Part shown: positions 28,715 through 37,656 of the stretch, piece after piece | Layout of the letters: every line of letters begins with the position of its first letter | Numbering within the stretch: position 1 is the stretch's first letter | Assembly (NCBI RefSeq): GCF_007786455.1 | Contig: NZ_VNJK01000001.1 | Coordinates: 590,673 to 654,672, forward strand | Direction of reading: 5' to 3' | Source of the DNA: Paenibacillus agilis | GTDB taxonomy: Bacteria; Bacillota; Bacilli; Paenibacillales; Paenibacillaceae | Length of the DNA: 64,000 nt | Program-made: the position numbers and the translations under genes | The notes under the pieces: model-generated | What the model was told of the DNA's origin: nothing | Seen by the model: the letters and a program-made list of their open reading frames with translations, nothing else | Databases searched by the model: none

Positions 28715-29212
28715 TCAGCTATTGGACCAGCGTCGCCAAGCGCGAGCACTCATGATGAGCACGATAAGTACAATTCCGATCGAATCCACCATGACATCCT
28801 CGATATGTCCGGTCCGCCCAACGACAAAGGATTGATGCCATTCGTCTGAACAAGCGTAAAGGAATGAAAGTAATCCACTGAGACCGATTGCTGCCCAATC
28901 TTTCATCGATGTAGCGTAGAGGGTCTTAATGGAGAAGAAGCATAGTAGCGCAAATGAGAAGACATGCGCAGCTTTACGAATAAAAAACTCAACGAAGTCG
29001 TAAGGCTTCTCCCAGGTTATAAGCTGATTGTCGTAATAAAAGGAAAGCTCTGGTATATACTTTTGCAGCGTCTCTGCCTCGATCAAAGATGCAAAGGCGG
29101 GACGCAAATCCTGATCCGTATAAGGCTCCGAGGACTTATAAAAAATAACCCCCATCCATACCACGGTAAGAACGAGCCAGATGATAAATTTCCGTTTGTG
29201 TGTAATCGTCAT
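28715..29212 (-). CDS. VanZ-family membrane protein
   Basis: 165 residues, four hydrophobic segments. The family signature DEWHQSFVVGRTGHIEDVMVD is intact (E, H and Q of the VanZ motif), and HVFSFALLCF precedes it. VanZ-type proteins are small membrane proteins linked to teicoplanin tolerance or lipid modification, exact role unclear. Monocistronic; it converges on the MFS gene and shares its terminator. Confidence 0.9.
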   Translation of the reverse strand: MTITHKRKFIIWLVLTVVWMGVIFYKSSEPYTDQDLRPAFASLIEAETLQKYIPELSFYYDNQLITWEKPYDFVEFFIRKAAHVFSFALLCFFSIKTLYATSMKDWAAIGLSGLLSFLYACSDEWHQSFVVGRTGHIEDVMVDSIGIVLIVLIMSARAWRRWSNS

Positions 29213-29350
29213 GAGTGAACTCCCTTACTAAGATGGCAATTCAGTGCTAGCTAATAGCCTATCATGTGTCAACGTCATGAGCAACTGCGCTCATTCGTAT
29301 TTTTAAAAAACGAGTGAGAATGTAATTGAAGATTCGAGGAGAAAGTAAAA

Positions 29351-29390
29351 ATAAGCTGCTCCAGTAATTAGATACCGGAGACAGCTTACG
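29351..29390 (-). terminator. Terminator of the nucleoside gene cluster
   Basis: On the minus strand: AAGCTGTCTCC pairs with GGAGCAGCTT, followed by ATTTTTAC; it lies just past the last gene of the cluster. Confidence 0.7.
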
Positions 29391-29408
29391 TTTAACGTGC
29401 ATGTATAT

Positions 29409-30698
29409 TTAAATTCCTTCTACAATTCGCTTCGCACGTACTGCTGCTTGTTGAAGAAGTTCCTCTTCATTTATCGTTAGAAGTTGGCGATTTTCCATCA
29501 GTATTTTTCCGTTTACGATCGTTGTATCTACGTCTCCGCCATTAACGCTATAAGCGATTAGGGATTCTATGTTGTGATGTGGCATTAAATGAGGTTTGTT
29601 TATATCGATTAAAATAAGATCTGCCTTTTTACCAACTTCAAGCGTACCGACTTCTTTATCGATGTTAAGCAAGATCGCGCTATTTTTAGTAGCCAGTTGG
29701 ATGGCTTTTTTAGCAGGAATTTGTGTAGGATCGCCATAATCTAATTTTTGCAACCACGTAGCCGTCTTGATTTCTTCAAACATATCGAGTGTTGTAGCGC
29801 TTCCTGCTCCATCTGTACCTAGTCCTACATTAATCCCACGCTGCAGCATTTCGACGATTGGAGCAATGCCACATCCTAATTTCAGATTACTTACAGGATT
29901 ATGAGCTACACCACCGCGCATGCCAACCAAATAACTAATATCTTTACGAGTCAAATGGACAGCGTGAGCCAGTAGAACATGTGATTTTTCAAATAAGCCA
30001 AGGTTATATAAGTACTCCGTAGGAGTTTGATTGTATTTATCTCGTATTTTTACAATCTCTTCTTTTGTTTCGGCCAAGTGGATATGTATCGGCAATTTCT
30101 TGTCTTCTGCAAGCCGAATGACTTCTTTTAATGGTTCAGGAGGGCAAGTATAAGGAGCGTGTGGACCAAACATCGTTGTAATTCTTCCGTCGGCAGCTCC
30201 ATGCCATTGATCGATAAGCTCCATTGCTTCACGTAATCTTCTGCCTTTATCGTCTTCAAAGAAGACCAAGCCTCTAGTCAATGAGGCACGCATACCAACT
30301 TCCTCAATAGCCTGCGCAATTTCATTCATATGAACGTACATATCAGCAAATGCTGTTGTACCGGATTTGATCATTTCAGCCATGGACAGCTTACAGCCCC
30401 AGTATATATCTTCTGGAGTCATATTGTTTTCGGCTGGGAGCATCTTCTTGTCCAACCAGTCCATTAATTTGAGATCATCTGAAAATCCTTTTAATAGACT
30501 CATAGGAGTATGCTGGTGAGCGTTTATGAGACCAGGCATAGCAACTTTTCCATTCCCTTGAATGACTTTGTCTGCCTGTTCTTGCACTTGACTGCTTATT
30601 TCCTTAATCTTATCGTCTTCGATTAAAATATCTCCTCTAAATGGCTGATCATCATCCAGCATGGTGACGATTGTTACGTCTTTAATTAGCAGTTTCAT
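29409..30698 (-). CDS. MTA/SAH-deaminase-type amidohydrolase (nucleoside cluster, gene 7)
   Basis: 429 residues from ATG 30698 (GGGGAGGG upstream; an upstream in-frame start lacks a site). Metal-dependent amidohydrolase fold: His61 and His63 in LINAHQHTP, GPHAPYTCPP, HIHLAETKEE, LLAHAVHLTRKD, HNPVSNLKLGCGIAPIVEM and GLGTDGAGSATTLDMFEE. This is the methylthioadenosine/S-adenosylhomocysteine/adenosine deaminase group; substrates are adenosine-like nucleosides. In this cluster the likely role is deaminating a nucleoside intermediate or product. Shared context with a phosphorylase, PurC and an exporter suggests a specialised rather than housekeeping role. Last gene before a terminator. Confidence 0.8.
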   Translation of the reverse strand: MKLLIKDVTIVTMLDDDQPFRGDILIEDDKIKEISSQVQEQADKVIQGNGKVAMPGLINAHQHTPMSLLKGFSDDLKLMDWLDKKMLPAENNMTPEDIYWGCKLSMAEMIKSGTTAFADMYVHMNEIAQAIEEVGMRASLTRGLVFFEDDKGRRLREAMELIDQWHGAADGRITTMFGPHAPYTCPPEPLKEVIRLAEDKKLPIHIHLAETKEEIVKIRDKYNQTPTEYLYNLGLFEKSHVLLAHAVHLTRKDISYLVGMRGGVAHNPVSNLKLGCGIAPIVEMLQRGINVGLGTDGAGSATTLDMFEEIKTATWLQKLDYGDPTQIPAKKAIQLATKNSAILLNIDKEVGTLEVGKKADLILIDINKPHLMPHHNIESLIAYSVNGGDVDTTIVNGKILMENRQLLTINEEELLQQAAVRAKRIVEGI

Positions 30699-30757
30699 AT
30701 GGTTCCCTCCCCAAAAAAATGGATGCCTGTACAGGGTGCAATTAACAGCTTTATCCA

Positions 30758-31945
30758 TTATACCTCTAGTTGTTGAGCTAATGCTTGTCTTTTTTGAACT
30801 TTAGCGGTTACTAAAATAATAAGCAAGGCGATTAATTGGCATAGTCCACATATTAAGCCCAGCATTTCAATGGCATCATTATCAATAACAAAGCCCCCTA
30901 ATGCGGAGCCCGCACTTGTGCCTAAATAGCTGAATGTAGCATTCAATGCAAGCAAAAGGGACGGAGACTTAGGCGATATCGTGATCAAATAATTTAGCAG
31001 CGGCGCGTTAAGCATCCATGCCGTTATGCCCCAACTAATGGTGGCCAATCCAGCTAAAATAACATTTGATGAAAAATCGTACAGCATAATAAAAGAGAAT
31101 GCGAATAGAGATAGTATTTTTATGGCGATGGTCAAGTAAATGGTAGGGAGACTGCCTATTCTGTCATTTAAATAACCACCGAGCCAGACGCCTATAATGG
31201 AAGAAGCCCCAAACAAGGCGAGCATAGAGCTTAATCCGATAAGGTTAAAATCTCCGATTGCTTGCAGAATCGGATCAATAAAGGTATATACAGCAAAGCT
31301 TCCTGTTGTAATAAAGAGAATAGCTGTCATTAAAAAGAAAACAGTTGCTTTCTTAAGCGGAGGTAGTTGATCTTTGGTTGATGCGTTGTCATTTGTTTGT
31401 TCTAATTTAGGAATCATAATGGTAGTTAAGAGGCACACGAAGAAGCCTACGATTGCTATGATTAGGAAGGCAATTCTCCAATTAAATATATTTCCCAGCC
31501 ACGTTCCAATTGGAACACCCAGCGTAATCGCGATCGTTAAACCGGAGGATACGGCGGAGATAGATTTGCCTTGTTTCCCTGGAGCAGCTAGTTTGGCAGC
31601 AATCAATGTGGCAATGGGGAAGTAAAGGGCTGCGCCCATTGCCGCAATAATTCTTGAAATAATGAGCATAGCAAAAGTGCTTGATAAAAAAGAAATTATA
31701 TTGCCTATTGAAAATAGAAGCATGGTCCAAAATAAAATTTTGGTAGGACTCATTTTGGCAGTTAGTGTTGTCAGTACTGGAGCAGTAATCGCTATTGTCA
31801 AAGCAAAAACAGTTACTAATTGGCCTGCCGAAGAAATCGAAATGCTCATATCATTAGCGATATCTAGTAATATTCCAGCCACTATATAGCTGTCTGTTCC
31901 GATTGCGAATGCACCAATCGTTAATAATAGTAAGCGTGTATTCAA
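30758..31945 (-). CDS. MFS exporter (nucleoside cluster, gene 6)
   Basis: 395 residues from TTG 31945, where AAGGAAAGG lies upstream; starting further up would add 42 non-native residues. Twelve membrane segments, with FAIGTDSYIVAGILLDIA at the N-terminus and a DHA1/arabinose-efflux layout (IAPTTLTAKMSPTK loop-like motif A). Likely exports the pathway product or imports a precursor. The gap to the SDR gene is 106 bases, with no terminator seen. Confidence 0.75.
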   Translation of the reverse strand: MNTRLLLLTIGAFAIGTDSYIVAGILLDIANDMSISISSAGQLVTVFALTIAITAPVLTTLTAKMSPTKILFWTMLLFSIGNIISFLSSTFAMLIISRIIAAMGAALYFPIATLIAAKLAAPGKQGKSISAVSSGLTIAITLGVPIGTWLGNIFNWRIAFLIIAIVGFFVCLLTTIMIPKLEQTNDNASTKDQLPPLKKATVFFLMTAILFITTGSFAVYTFIDPILQAIGDFNLIGLSSMLALFGASSIIGVWLGGYLNDRIGSLPTIYLTIAIKILSLFAFSFIMLYDFSSNVILAGLATISWGITAWMLNAPLLNYLITISPKSPSLLLALNATFSYLGTSAGSALGGFVIDNDAIEMLGLICGLCQLIALLIILVTAKVQKRQALAQQLEV

Positions 31946-32051
31946 TTGCGATGATCCTTTCCTTGAAACAGAATGTGAGTAGATATACTTGAGTTTTAAA
32001 GAAGTTACGTTAAAGTGTGTAGTTTCTGAGGAGGTAAGTGAGAGCAGTTGC

Positions 32052-32741
32052 TTATATATTTTGAAGTGCATTCATTTTAGGGATATGTGATGAGCTAGGA
32101 ACGGAAGGTCTAAGTTCTACATAAGTAGGCATTACCCTTGGTGATAGACTAGCTAAGGAAACTGCCAATTGTCCAACATCACTCGGTCTAATTTTCCATT
32201 CATCATTTTCTTTAGGTCTATTCGCTACAGCTCCGAGAGACAAGTAACAGACGCGTATGTTCTTGTAACGCAAATCTTGAATCGCTATTTTAGACATGGC
32301 TAGAAAAGCGGCCTTTGTCGTACTGTAAGCGACTCCTTCCTCAAATGGGTATTCCGCTGCTTGGCTCCCTACAAACACCATGAATCCATTTGATAAGGAT
32401 AACATTTTCGTGCATTTTCTAATCAGCCATAATGGAGCGGTAACATTTGTTAACAGACTGTCGTTCCAATCGGCATCAGAAATTTCCTCAATTGGAGAGT
32501 ATCTTCGAATACCAGCGTTGTTTACTAGTATATCAATCGTTTGGTAGGTTTTTTCTACATAGTCAATGGCATTGGATACTTCATCTTGGTTGGTAAGATC
32601 GCACTGTATTTCTTCCATCCAATCTGCTCCGCATAAGGTTCGATTAAGCGCGATTACCTTGTAGTCTGCCTCGGCAAAGGACTGTGCAATACCATGACCA
32701 ATTCCGCGATTCGCCCCCGTAATTACAACTATTTTTGTCAT
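32052..32741 (-). CDS. Short-chain dehydrogenase/reductase (nucleoside cluster, gene 5)
   Basis: 229 residues from ATG 32741 (GGTGGGG 9 bases upstream). Classical SDR: cofactor loop TGANRGIG at about 9-16, NNAGI, and YSTTK (catalytic Tyr/Lys) with the usual upstream Ser. The NAD(P) preference is not decided here. It would oxidise or reduce a hydroxyl or keto group of a cluster intermediate. The C-terminal third departs from the common consensus and the family is large, so the substrate cannot be predicted. Confidence 0.8.
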   Translation of the reverse strand: MTKIVVITGANRGIGHGIAQSFAEADYKVIALNRTLCGADWMEEIQCDLTNQDEVSNAIDYVEKTYQTIDILVNNAGIRRYSPIEEISDADWNDSLLTNVTAPLWLIRKCTKMLSLSNGFMVFVGSQAAEYPFEEGVAYSTTKAAFLAMSKIAIQDLRYKNIRVCYLSLGAVANRPKENDEWKIRPSDVGQLAVSLASLSPRVMPTYVELRPSVPSSSHIPKMNALQNI

Positions 32742-32776
32742 TTGTAATGGCCCCACCTTCATCTATTTTATCCAAC

Positions 32777-33706
32777 TTACTTTACAGATTCTAGACCAAA
32801 TATATCTTCAATCTTCAAAACCTCATGTGGAATTCGCACGGCAGCGCTTTTAATTCTGCCTGTATAGTGCCCGATTACTAAGTGCGCCGAGAATCCCAGC
32901 AAAATATAGGCATCCACTTCTTGCAGTTGTTTGGCATGGGCAACGATACTTACAGCCATTGACACAGCCATGTTGGCAGCATCTTCGAACGTATCTCCAT
33001 ATCCTGCTATCAAAATATGATCTGAACTATAAATGATGGGGCATGGGATATGTTGAGACAGTACGCTTAGAGAAATATGAACTTGGCCAGAGGCTTCTAG
33101 GGCAATACCCGAAAGCTCTCCATCTCCTTGCCTTGCATGAAGATCACCCATATACAGCAATCCGCCTTCAACAGCCGCTGGCAAATAAACAACGGAGCCT
33201 GCAACCATATGACGGAAATCCAAATTGCCGCCATGCGGGCATGTAGCACCATTTCTAGTTCCGGCAGGATCTGCTAACCCGATCCCGCCTAGAGACGGGA
33301 TCGTTTGTAGGTTAATGCTTTCATAGTCTATCATGCCTGATTTCAGAAATATTTTTTTATAATTGCGGCCTTGAAATACCCCTTTTAATACGCCTGATGA
33401 TCTTGAAATACAGGTGTAACCAAAAGCGGAAAGTTCAATATTTTCGATTTTTACCGCTACCGTCATGCCCGGTTGAACGTTGTTAATATAGATGGGGCCT
33501 GTGAATGGGTGATGATAACCTTTGTCTATGACCTGATTCAGCTCTTCGCCCGTGTTTGTTTCTTGGGAAAAAGCATTCATGGTTTCAACTAGAATATGAT
33601 CCCCGTGGTTCGCGTAAATGACTGGACTTTTATCGATATCTAAAATGTATGCACTATTTTGTTCATTGAATTCGATGGTATGCTTAATGTAACTAGCGAT
33701 ACTCAT
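32777..33706 (-). CDS. Acetamidase/formamidase-family protein (nucleoside cluster, gene 4)
   Basis: 309 residues. FmdA/AmdA-family features: FTGPIYINNVQPGMTVAVKI, ATCPHGGNLDFRHMVAGSVV, YLPAAVEGGLLYMGDLHARQ GDGELSGIALE. These bracket the active site of amide-hydrolysing enzymes in this family. Its ATG overlaps the end of the PurC-like gene by 4 bases, so it is coupled to it. Likely removes a formyl/acetyl amide or hydrolyses a carboxamide on a cluster intermediate, rather than free formamide. Confidence 0.8.
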   Translation of the reverse strand: MSIASYIKHTIEFNEQNSAYILDIDKSPVIYANHGDHILVETMNAFSQETNTGEELNQVIDKGYHHPFTGPIYINNVQPGMTVAVKIENIELSAFGYTCISRSSGVLKGVFQGRNYKKIFLKSGMIDYESINLQTIPSLGGIGLADPAGTRNGATCPHGGNLDFRHMVAGSVVYLPAAVEGGLLYMGDLHARQGDGELSGIALEASGQVHISLSVLSQHIPCPIIYSSDHILIAGYGDTFEDAANMAVSMAVSIVAHAKQLQEVDAYILLGFSAHLVIGHYTGRIKSAAVRIPHEVLKIEDIFGLESVK

Positions 33707-34419
33707 ACCAATTCCTCCATTAGTCTAGAAGATACTTCTTGATATTTCTCAAAGAGATCTCCTGTTCCAAATCGAAACACATCTTTATCAATCGATTCTA
33801 GTGTTTCACTATCCCACAGGCGCATCCCATCTGGAGAAATTTCGTCGCCTACAATAATGTCCCCATTTTCCAATCGTCCTACCTCAAATTTAAAATCTAC
33901 GAGCAGCAAGCCGCTTTCTTTGAACACGGAACTTAAAATGGAGTTCACCTCAAAGGCCAGTTCACGAATCACTTTGATTTCTTTTTCTGTTGCAATTTTG
34001 AATGCCAATATATAATCCGAATTTAACATCGGATCGTTGCCGAATTTCATATCGAGCTTGAGAATAGGTGGGTTAAAAGGATGACCATGTTGAACGGGGT
34101 AGTTTCTTACAATTGAACCAGCAGCATAGTTACGTGCAATGACTTCAAGTTTAATCATTTCGAGGGGCTCAACTAACATTTGCCCGTGTTCATTATTGTC
34201 TATATAGTGTGTTCGAATGCCTCTGCTCTCCAGTAATTTGAATAAGAATGAAGAAATGCTGCAGCGCTGCTTGCCTGTTCCTTGAACTAACGCATTTTTT
34301 TTATACGTATAGGAGGTGGCACTGTCTAAAAAGGAAACGACAAATTGGTTGTCCTTCTCTGCAGAGTAATGAATCGTTTTTGATTTCCCGCATGTGTGCA
34401 ATCGGCCTGTTTGATACAT
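33703..34419 (-). CDS. PurC (SAICAR synthetase) paralogue (nucleoside cluster, gene 3)
   Basis: 238 residues, similar to the usual ~235-240 of PurC. PurC ligates aspartate to the carboxylate of CAIR using ATP. Kept motifs: GKSKTIHYSA, IKLEVIARNYAAGSIVRNYP, LLLVDFKFEVGR and DEISPDGMRLWD. Changed: the usual FKDDAT Mg/ATP segment is FLDSAT. It is not in a purine operon; its neighbours are a phosphorylase, HAD and amidase. A specialised ligase forming an amide on an imidazole or heterocycle nucleotide is inferred. PurC paralogues occur in C-nucleoside antibiotic clusters. Confidence 0.8.
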   Translation of the reverse strand: MYQTGRLHTCGKSKTIHYSAEKDNQFVVSFLDSATSYTYKKNALVQGTGKQRCSISSFLFKLLESRGIRTHYIDNNEHGQMLVEPLEMIKLEVIARNYAAGSIVRNYPVQHGHPFNPPILKLDMKFGNDPMLNSDYILAFKIATEKEIKVIRELAFEVNSILSSVFKESGLLLVDFKFEVGRLENGDIIVGDEISPDGMRLWDSETLESIDKDVFRFGTGDLFEKYQEVSSRLMEELV

Positions 34420-34425
34420 AAATAA

Positions 34426-35232
34426 TCAGCTCCTATTTATTTTATAAATTTGTTCTAGCAGTTTAGCTACGCCATCTTCTTCATTAGAAGCGGTTACATA
34501 ATCAGCCGCCTGTTTGACCGCACTTGAAGCATTTTCCATCGCGACACCTAAGCCTGCTCGTTTCAGAAGCAGCATGTCATTGTCTGCATCACCAAATGCT
34601 ATCGTACGCTCTATCGGTATCTCTAGATGTGCCGTTAACCACTCTAACGCTCGTTCTTTACCTGCCTGTTGATGCAAAAATTCGACCCAAACTTTTTTGG
34701 AATCTGAAAAGGTGTGAATGAGGTCTGGATAGCTTGCTTGTACATGTTGAATGATGTGAGAACATTCCCCCCTTGCCATAATTTTAGCTACGGACTCTTG
34801 AAAAAAGGTGGATGGATAGCCCATAGCATGGGGCTCACAGCCCATTTCAATCCATTTTGTTACGTCGTCGTCAATGCAGTCGACCCAAAATTGATTGTTT
34901 TTCTCTACGAGAATGTTGCTAACATCTTTGGAGTCTTTTAACTCTGTTATTAATTGATTAGCTATCTCTTTATCGATATCAAAGGAAACGAGAGGATTAC
35001 CGCTCTTATTGCAAAACACCATGGCTCCGTTGTAGCAAATACTAGGTGTGTCTAAGGAGAGCGCCTTTATAAAATGTTGAATATCTCTTGGAGCGCGGGC
35101 TGTAGCGAAGACGATGTGGACGTGATGACGTAGTTGCTCTAGTACCTGTATCGTATACGGGCTTACCTGTTTCTTGTTATTTAGCAATGTGCCGTCAAGA
35201 TCGCATACGATTAAGTCATAAGGTTTTTCCAT
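34426..35232 (-). CDS. Cof-type HAD phosphatase (nucleoside cluster, gene 2)
   Basis: 268 residues. Motif I CDLDGTLL (nucleophile Asp11, Asp13), motif II ATARAP, and AFGDADNDMLLLK as motif IV; a type-II cap lies between. Typical Cof hydrolases remove phosphate from sugar phosphates or nucleotides. Six bases separate it from the PurC-like gene, so it is in the same operon; a role in dephosphorylating the pathway nucleotide is likely. A second unrelated HAD gene lies at 48.6-49.4 kb. Confidence 0.85.
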   Translation of the reverse strand: MEKPYDLIVCDLDGTLLNNKKQVSPYTIQVLEQLRHHVHIVFATARAPRDIQHFIKALSLDTPSICYNGAMVFCNKSGNPLVSFDIDKEIANQLITELKDSKDVSNILVEKNNQFWVDCIDDDVTKWIEMGCEPHAMGYPSTFFQESVAKIMARGECSHIIQHVQASYPDLIHTFSDSKKVWVEFLHQQAGKERALEWLTAHLEIPIERTIAFGDADNDMLLLKRAGLGVAMENASSAVKQAADYVTASNEEDGVAKLLEQIYKINRS

Positions 35233-35262
35233 ACCTACATTTCTCCTATTTAATTGAAAATA

Positions 35263-35970
35263 TTAGGATTCAATTATCGTATCTAATGCGAGTTTAATCA
35301 TAGTATCCACGCAATTCTGTCTTTCTAGCAGACTAATCGCTTCGTCTTTGAAAATATGGTCGCTAACGGTTAATACGGATAATGCATGTACACCATATTT
35401 TGCAGCCATCGTATATAAGGCAGCTGTCTCCATTTCTACAGCTAATACGCCGTGCTCTGCGAACAGTTTATTCGTATCTGGACTACCTGTGTATAGGAGG
35501 TCGGTCGTCAAAACGCTCCCTACTTTTACAGAAAGATTGTGCTCAAGGCTAATATCAACCGCTCTTTTTAATAGATTGAAATTGGCGGTGGGGGAAAAGT
35601 GGAAGCTAGAGAATGTTGGATAATTGAAGTTAGAGTCGGTGCTGGCGGACATGGCGATAATAATATCTTTCACGCTAATGTCGTGTTGAATCGTGCCGCA
35701 AGTGCCGACGCGAATCAGCTTTTTGACATGGTAATCATGAATTAACTCATAGGTATACGCGGAGATTGAGGGGATGCCCATTCCAGTACCTTGCACAGAG
35801 ACCCGTTGGCCTTTATAAACTCCGGTAAAGCCAAGCATACCGCGTATTTCGTTGTAACAAATGACATCATCTAGAAATGATTCAGCAATATATTTGGCTC
35901 TTAAAGGGTCGCCGGGGAGTAATACGCGCTCTGCTACATGATTGGAATTGGCTTCAATAACTAATCCCAT
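35263..35970 (-). CDS. deoD: DeoD-type purine nucleoside phosphorylase (nucleoside cluster, gene 1)
   Basis: 235 residues, the usual length for the hexameric type. Motifs [56 protein letters not shown] and TVSDH. It reversibly cleaves purine nucleosides to base and ribose-1-phosphate. In this operon it may attach or remove the ribose of a specialised purine-like base. It could equally serve salvage: deoD is common in Bacillales, so the cluster reading depends on the neighbours. First gene of the seven, with the operon's likely promoter just upstream. Confidence 0.85.
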   Translation of the reverse strand: MGLVIEANSNHVAERVLLPGDPLRAKYIAESFLDDVICYNEIRGMLGFTGVYKGQRVSVQGTGMGIPSISAYTYELIHDYHVKKLIRVGTCGTIQHDISVKDIIIAMSASTDSNFNYPTFSSFHFSPTANFNLLKRAVDISLEHNLSVKVGSVLTTDLLYTGSPDTNKLFAEHGVLAVEMETAALYTMAAKYGVHALSVLTVSDHIFKDEAISLLERQNCVDTMIKLALDTIIES

Positions 35971-36043
35971 GTATTCGACATCCTTTCTACTTGTAGATAT
36001 TATTTTATTTGAACAATTTCCATATAACCCCTTTCTTTATGAT

Positions 36044-36071
36044 AGTATAAGGGTTAAAAAAATATTGTCGT
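36044..36071 (-). promoter_or_regulatory. Candidate sigma-A promoter of the nucleoside cluster
   Basis: On the minus strand ACGACA, 16 bases, then TATACT, about 75 bases before the deoD start. The minus-35 box is only a fair match. Confidence 0.4.
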
Positions 36072-36208
36072 TATTTATTGCTGGATTAAAAGTTGTTTTA
36101 TCGAAACGAAAAAAATAATGTTGAACGAAGTAGAATTTAACGATATCTCGGCAATCATTTATTCGAAAAATCGGAAAGAAAATACATTTTAAACTAAGGA
36201 GCTTGCCT

Positions 36209-37084
36209 ATGATTGCATCCTATAAAGGCCTCATTGAACAGAAGTATCCTGAATTAGTTATTGAGCATATTGAGCCTAACGCGATTGGACAAAACAACGA
36301 TGTTGTCATGATTAACAACTCACTTGTATTTCGCTTTCCTAAATATGAAGAAGGCATTCGACAGTTGAAAAGAGAGATAGAGCTGCTAAAGGTTATTCAT
36401 TATCAGGCGACGCTCCCGATTCCTTTACCGAAGTATGTTTCTTTTGAAGCGATGGTTCCTGGTCAAGTATTTACGGGATATAAGCTAATTGCCGGAGCGC
36501 CTTTCTGGAAAGAAGAACTAGACCGTGTACAACATAAAGAAGCGCGGCATCGGATTGCCTCTCAACTTGTAACATTTCTAATAGAGCTGCATGGGACTAA
36601 ATGGGAGCAGGTTGAACCTATTTTTAAGCAAGAAAGAAAATCAATACTTGAGATGGTTAAACAATTATACGAAGATATCGAGAAGAAATTATTTTCGTAT
36701 ATGAGAAACGATGCTAGAGAGCGTGTCATTCACAATTTCAGAACCTTTCTGGACAACGAGAAAAATCATAATGTACAGCAAACACTAATCCACGGGGATT
36801 TCGGCACAGGCAATATTTTGTGGGATGCAGAGGCATGTGCGATTTCGGGAGTTATTGACTTCGGTGGTTCTGGCTTAGGTGATCCTGCTTATGACTTGGC
36901 GGGCATTCTTGCTGGGTATGGAGAGGAATTCTACGAGGAATGCATTCGGTTGTACCCCGGCGGCGAGGATATTTCCGAACGAGTTCGTTTTTATCGGAGT
37001 ACTTTTGCTTTGCAAGAAGCGTTGCACGGTGTGGACAACAATGATCCAGAAGCGTTTGAGTGTGGAATGAAAGAATATCGGTAG
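36209..37084 (+). CDS. Aminoglycoside phosphotransferase (APH)-family kinase
   Basis: 291 residues from ATG 36209, with AAGGAG 7 bases upstream. APH/choline-kinase fold: LIHGDFGTGNILWD carries the catalytic Asp and Asn, and SGVIDFGGSGLGDPAYDLA carries the Mg-binding Asp. Substrate unknown; family members phosphorylate antibiotics, sugars or small metabolites. It could be an antibiotic-resistance or a metabolic kinase. Immediately downstream lie the remains of a peptidase E gene. Confidence 0.85.
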   Translation: MIASYKGLIEQKYPELVIEHIEPNAIGQNNDVVMINNSLVFRFPKYEEGIRQLKREIELLKVIHYQATLPIPLPKYVSFEAMVPGQVFTGYKLIAGAPFWKEELDRVQHKEARHRIASQLVTFLIELHGTKWEQVEPIFKQERKSILEMVKQLYEDIEKKLFSYMRNDARERVIHNFRTFLDNEKNHNVQQTLIHGDFGTGNILWDAEACAISGVIDFGGSGLGDPAYDLAGILAGYGEEFYEECIRLYPGGEDISERVRFYRSTFALQEALHGVDNNDPEAFECGMKEYR

Positions 37085-37470
37085 CAGGAGACGCAGATGG
37101 ATATATTCAGCGTTTTTACAAGGCATTTAATCGCTATGATTGCGTCCTGTCTCATTTATCTTTGTTTGAAGAAGGTGTTACTGATTCTAATCCAGGTGGA
37201 TTAACGAAGTTGAATGGCTTAGGCTGGCTGCGCGGCAGCAACTGTCCGCATTATGATGGCGAAGCAGATCGCAGACCTTCTTACCAGCAGCTTATTGTAA
37301 CTGGTCAACTGGGTGGGGGCAGAGCCGCCGACGATGGGGTTGCCCTGCATTATCGTGGAGATGAACTTTATCGTGTTGTAAGCTCACGCCCTGCTGCGAG
37401 AGCGTATGAAGTAGATGTTCGCGATGGACAGATCGTTGAGACGGAGATTGTGCCTGACTATTTAGGATAG
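37085..37470 (+). pseudogene. Gutted peptidase E-like (S51) gene
   Basis: Homologous to Bacillales peptidase E-type glutamine-amidotransferase-like proteins, but the first ~40 residues are missing (the reading begins at VAGDADGYIQRFYKAFNRYD, in the APH stop-codon region) and about 85 internal residues are gone between SHLSLFE and EGVTDSNPGG. That gap spans the GGGNT and GxSAG segments holding the catalytic serine. The C-terminal part (NCPHYDGEADRRPSYQQL, AADDGVALHYRGDEL, VSSRPAARAYEVD) is well preserved. The frame itself stays open, so deletions are recent or in frame. The protein, if made, cannot be a working peptidase. Confidence 0.75.
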
Positions 37471-37542
37471 ATGTGCTCAAGTAAGGGTTTAGGTAGTTGT
37501 AGTAAGTTCATATGAATAGCAGTGATGTGGCTAATGATCTCA

Positions 37543-37572
37543 AAGACAATAGAAATTTCTATTGTCTTTTTT
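37543..37572 (+). terminator. Rho-independent terminator
   Basis: AAGACAATAGAAA / TTTCTATTGTCTT with no unpaired loop to speak of, followed by Ts. Confidence 0.8.
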
Positions 37573-37656
37573 GGTTAAATATTGTAATAATAAAAGGTGG
37601 TTTTTTGGGATAATTATCTAGTAAGAGAGACAAGACAAAAAGGGGAGTGCTAGACC

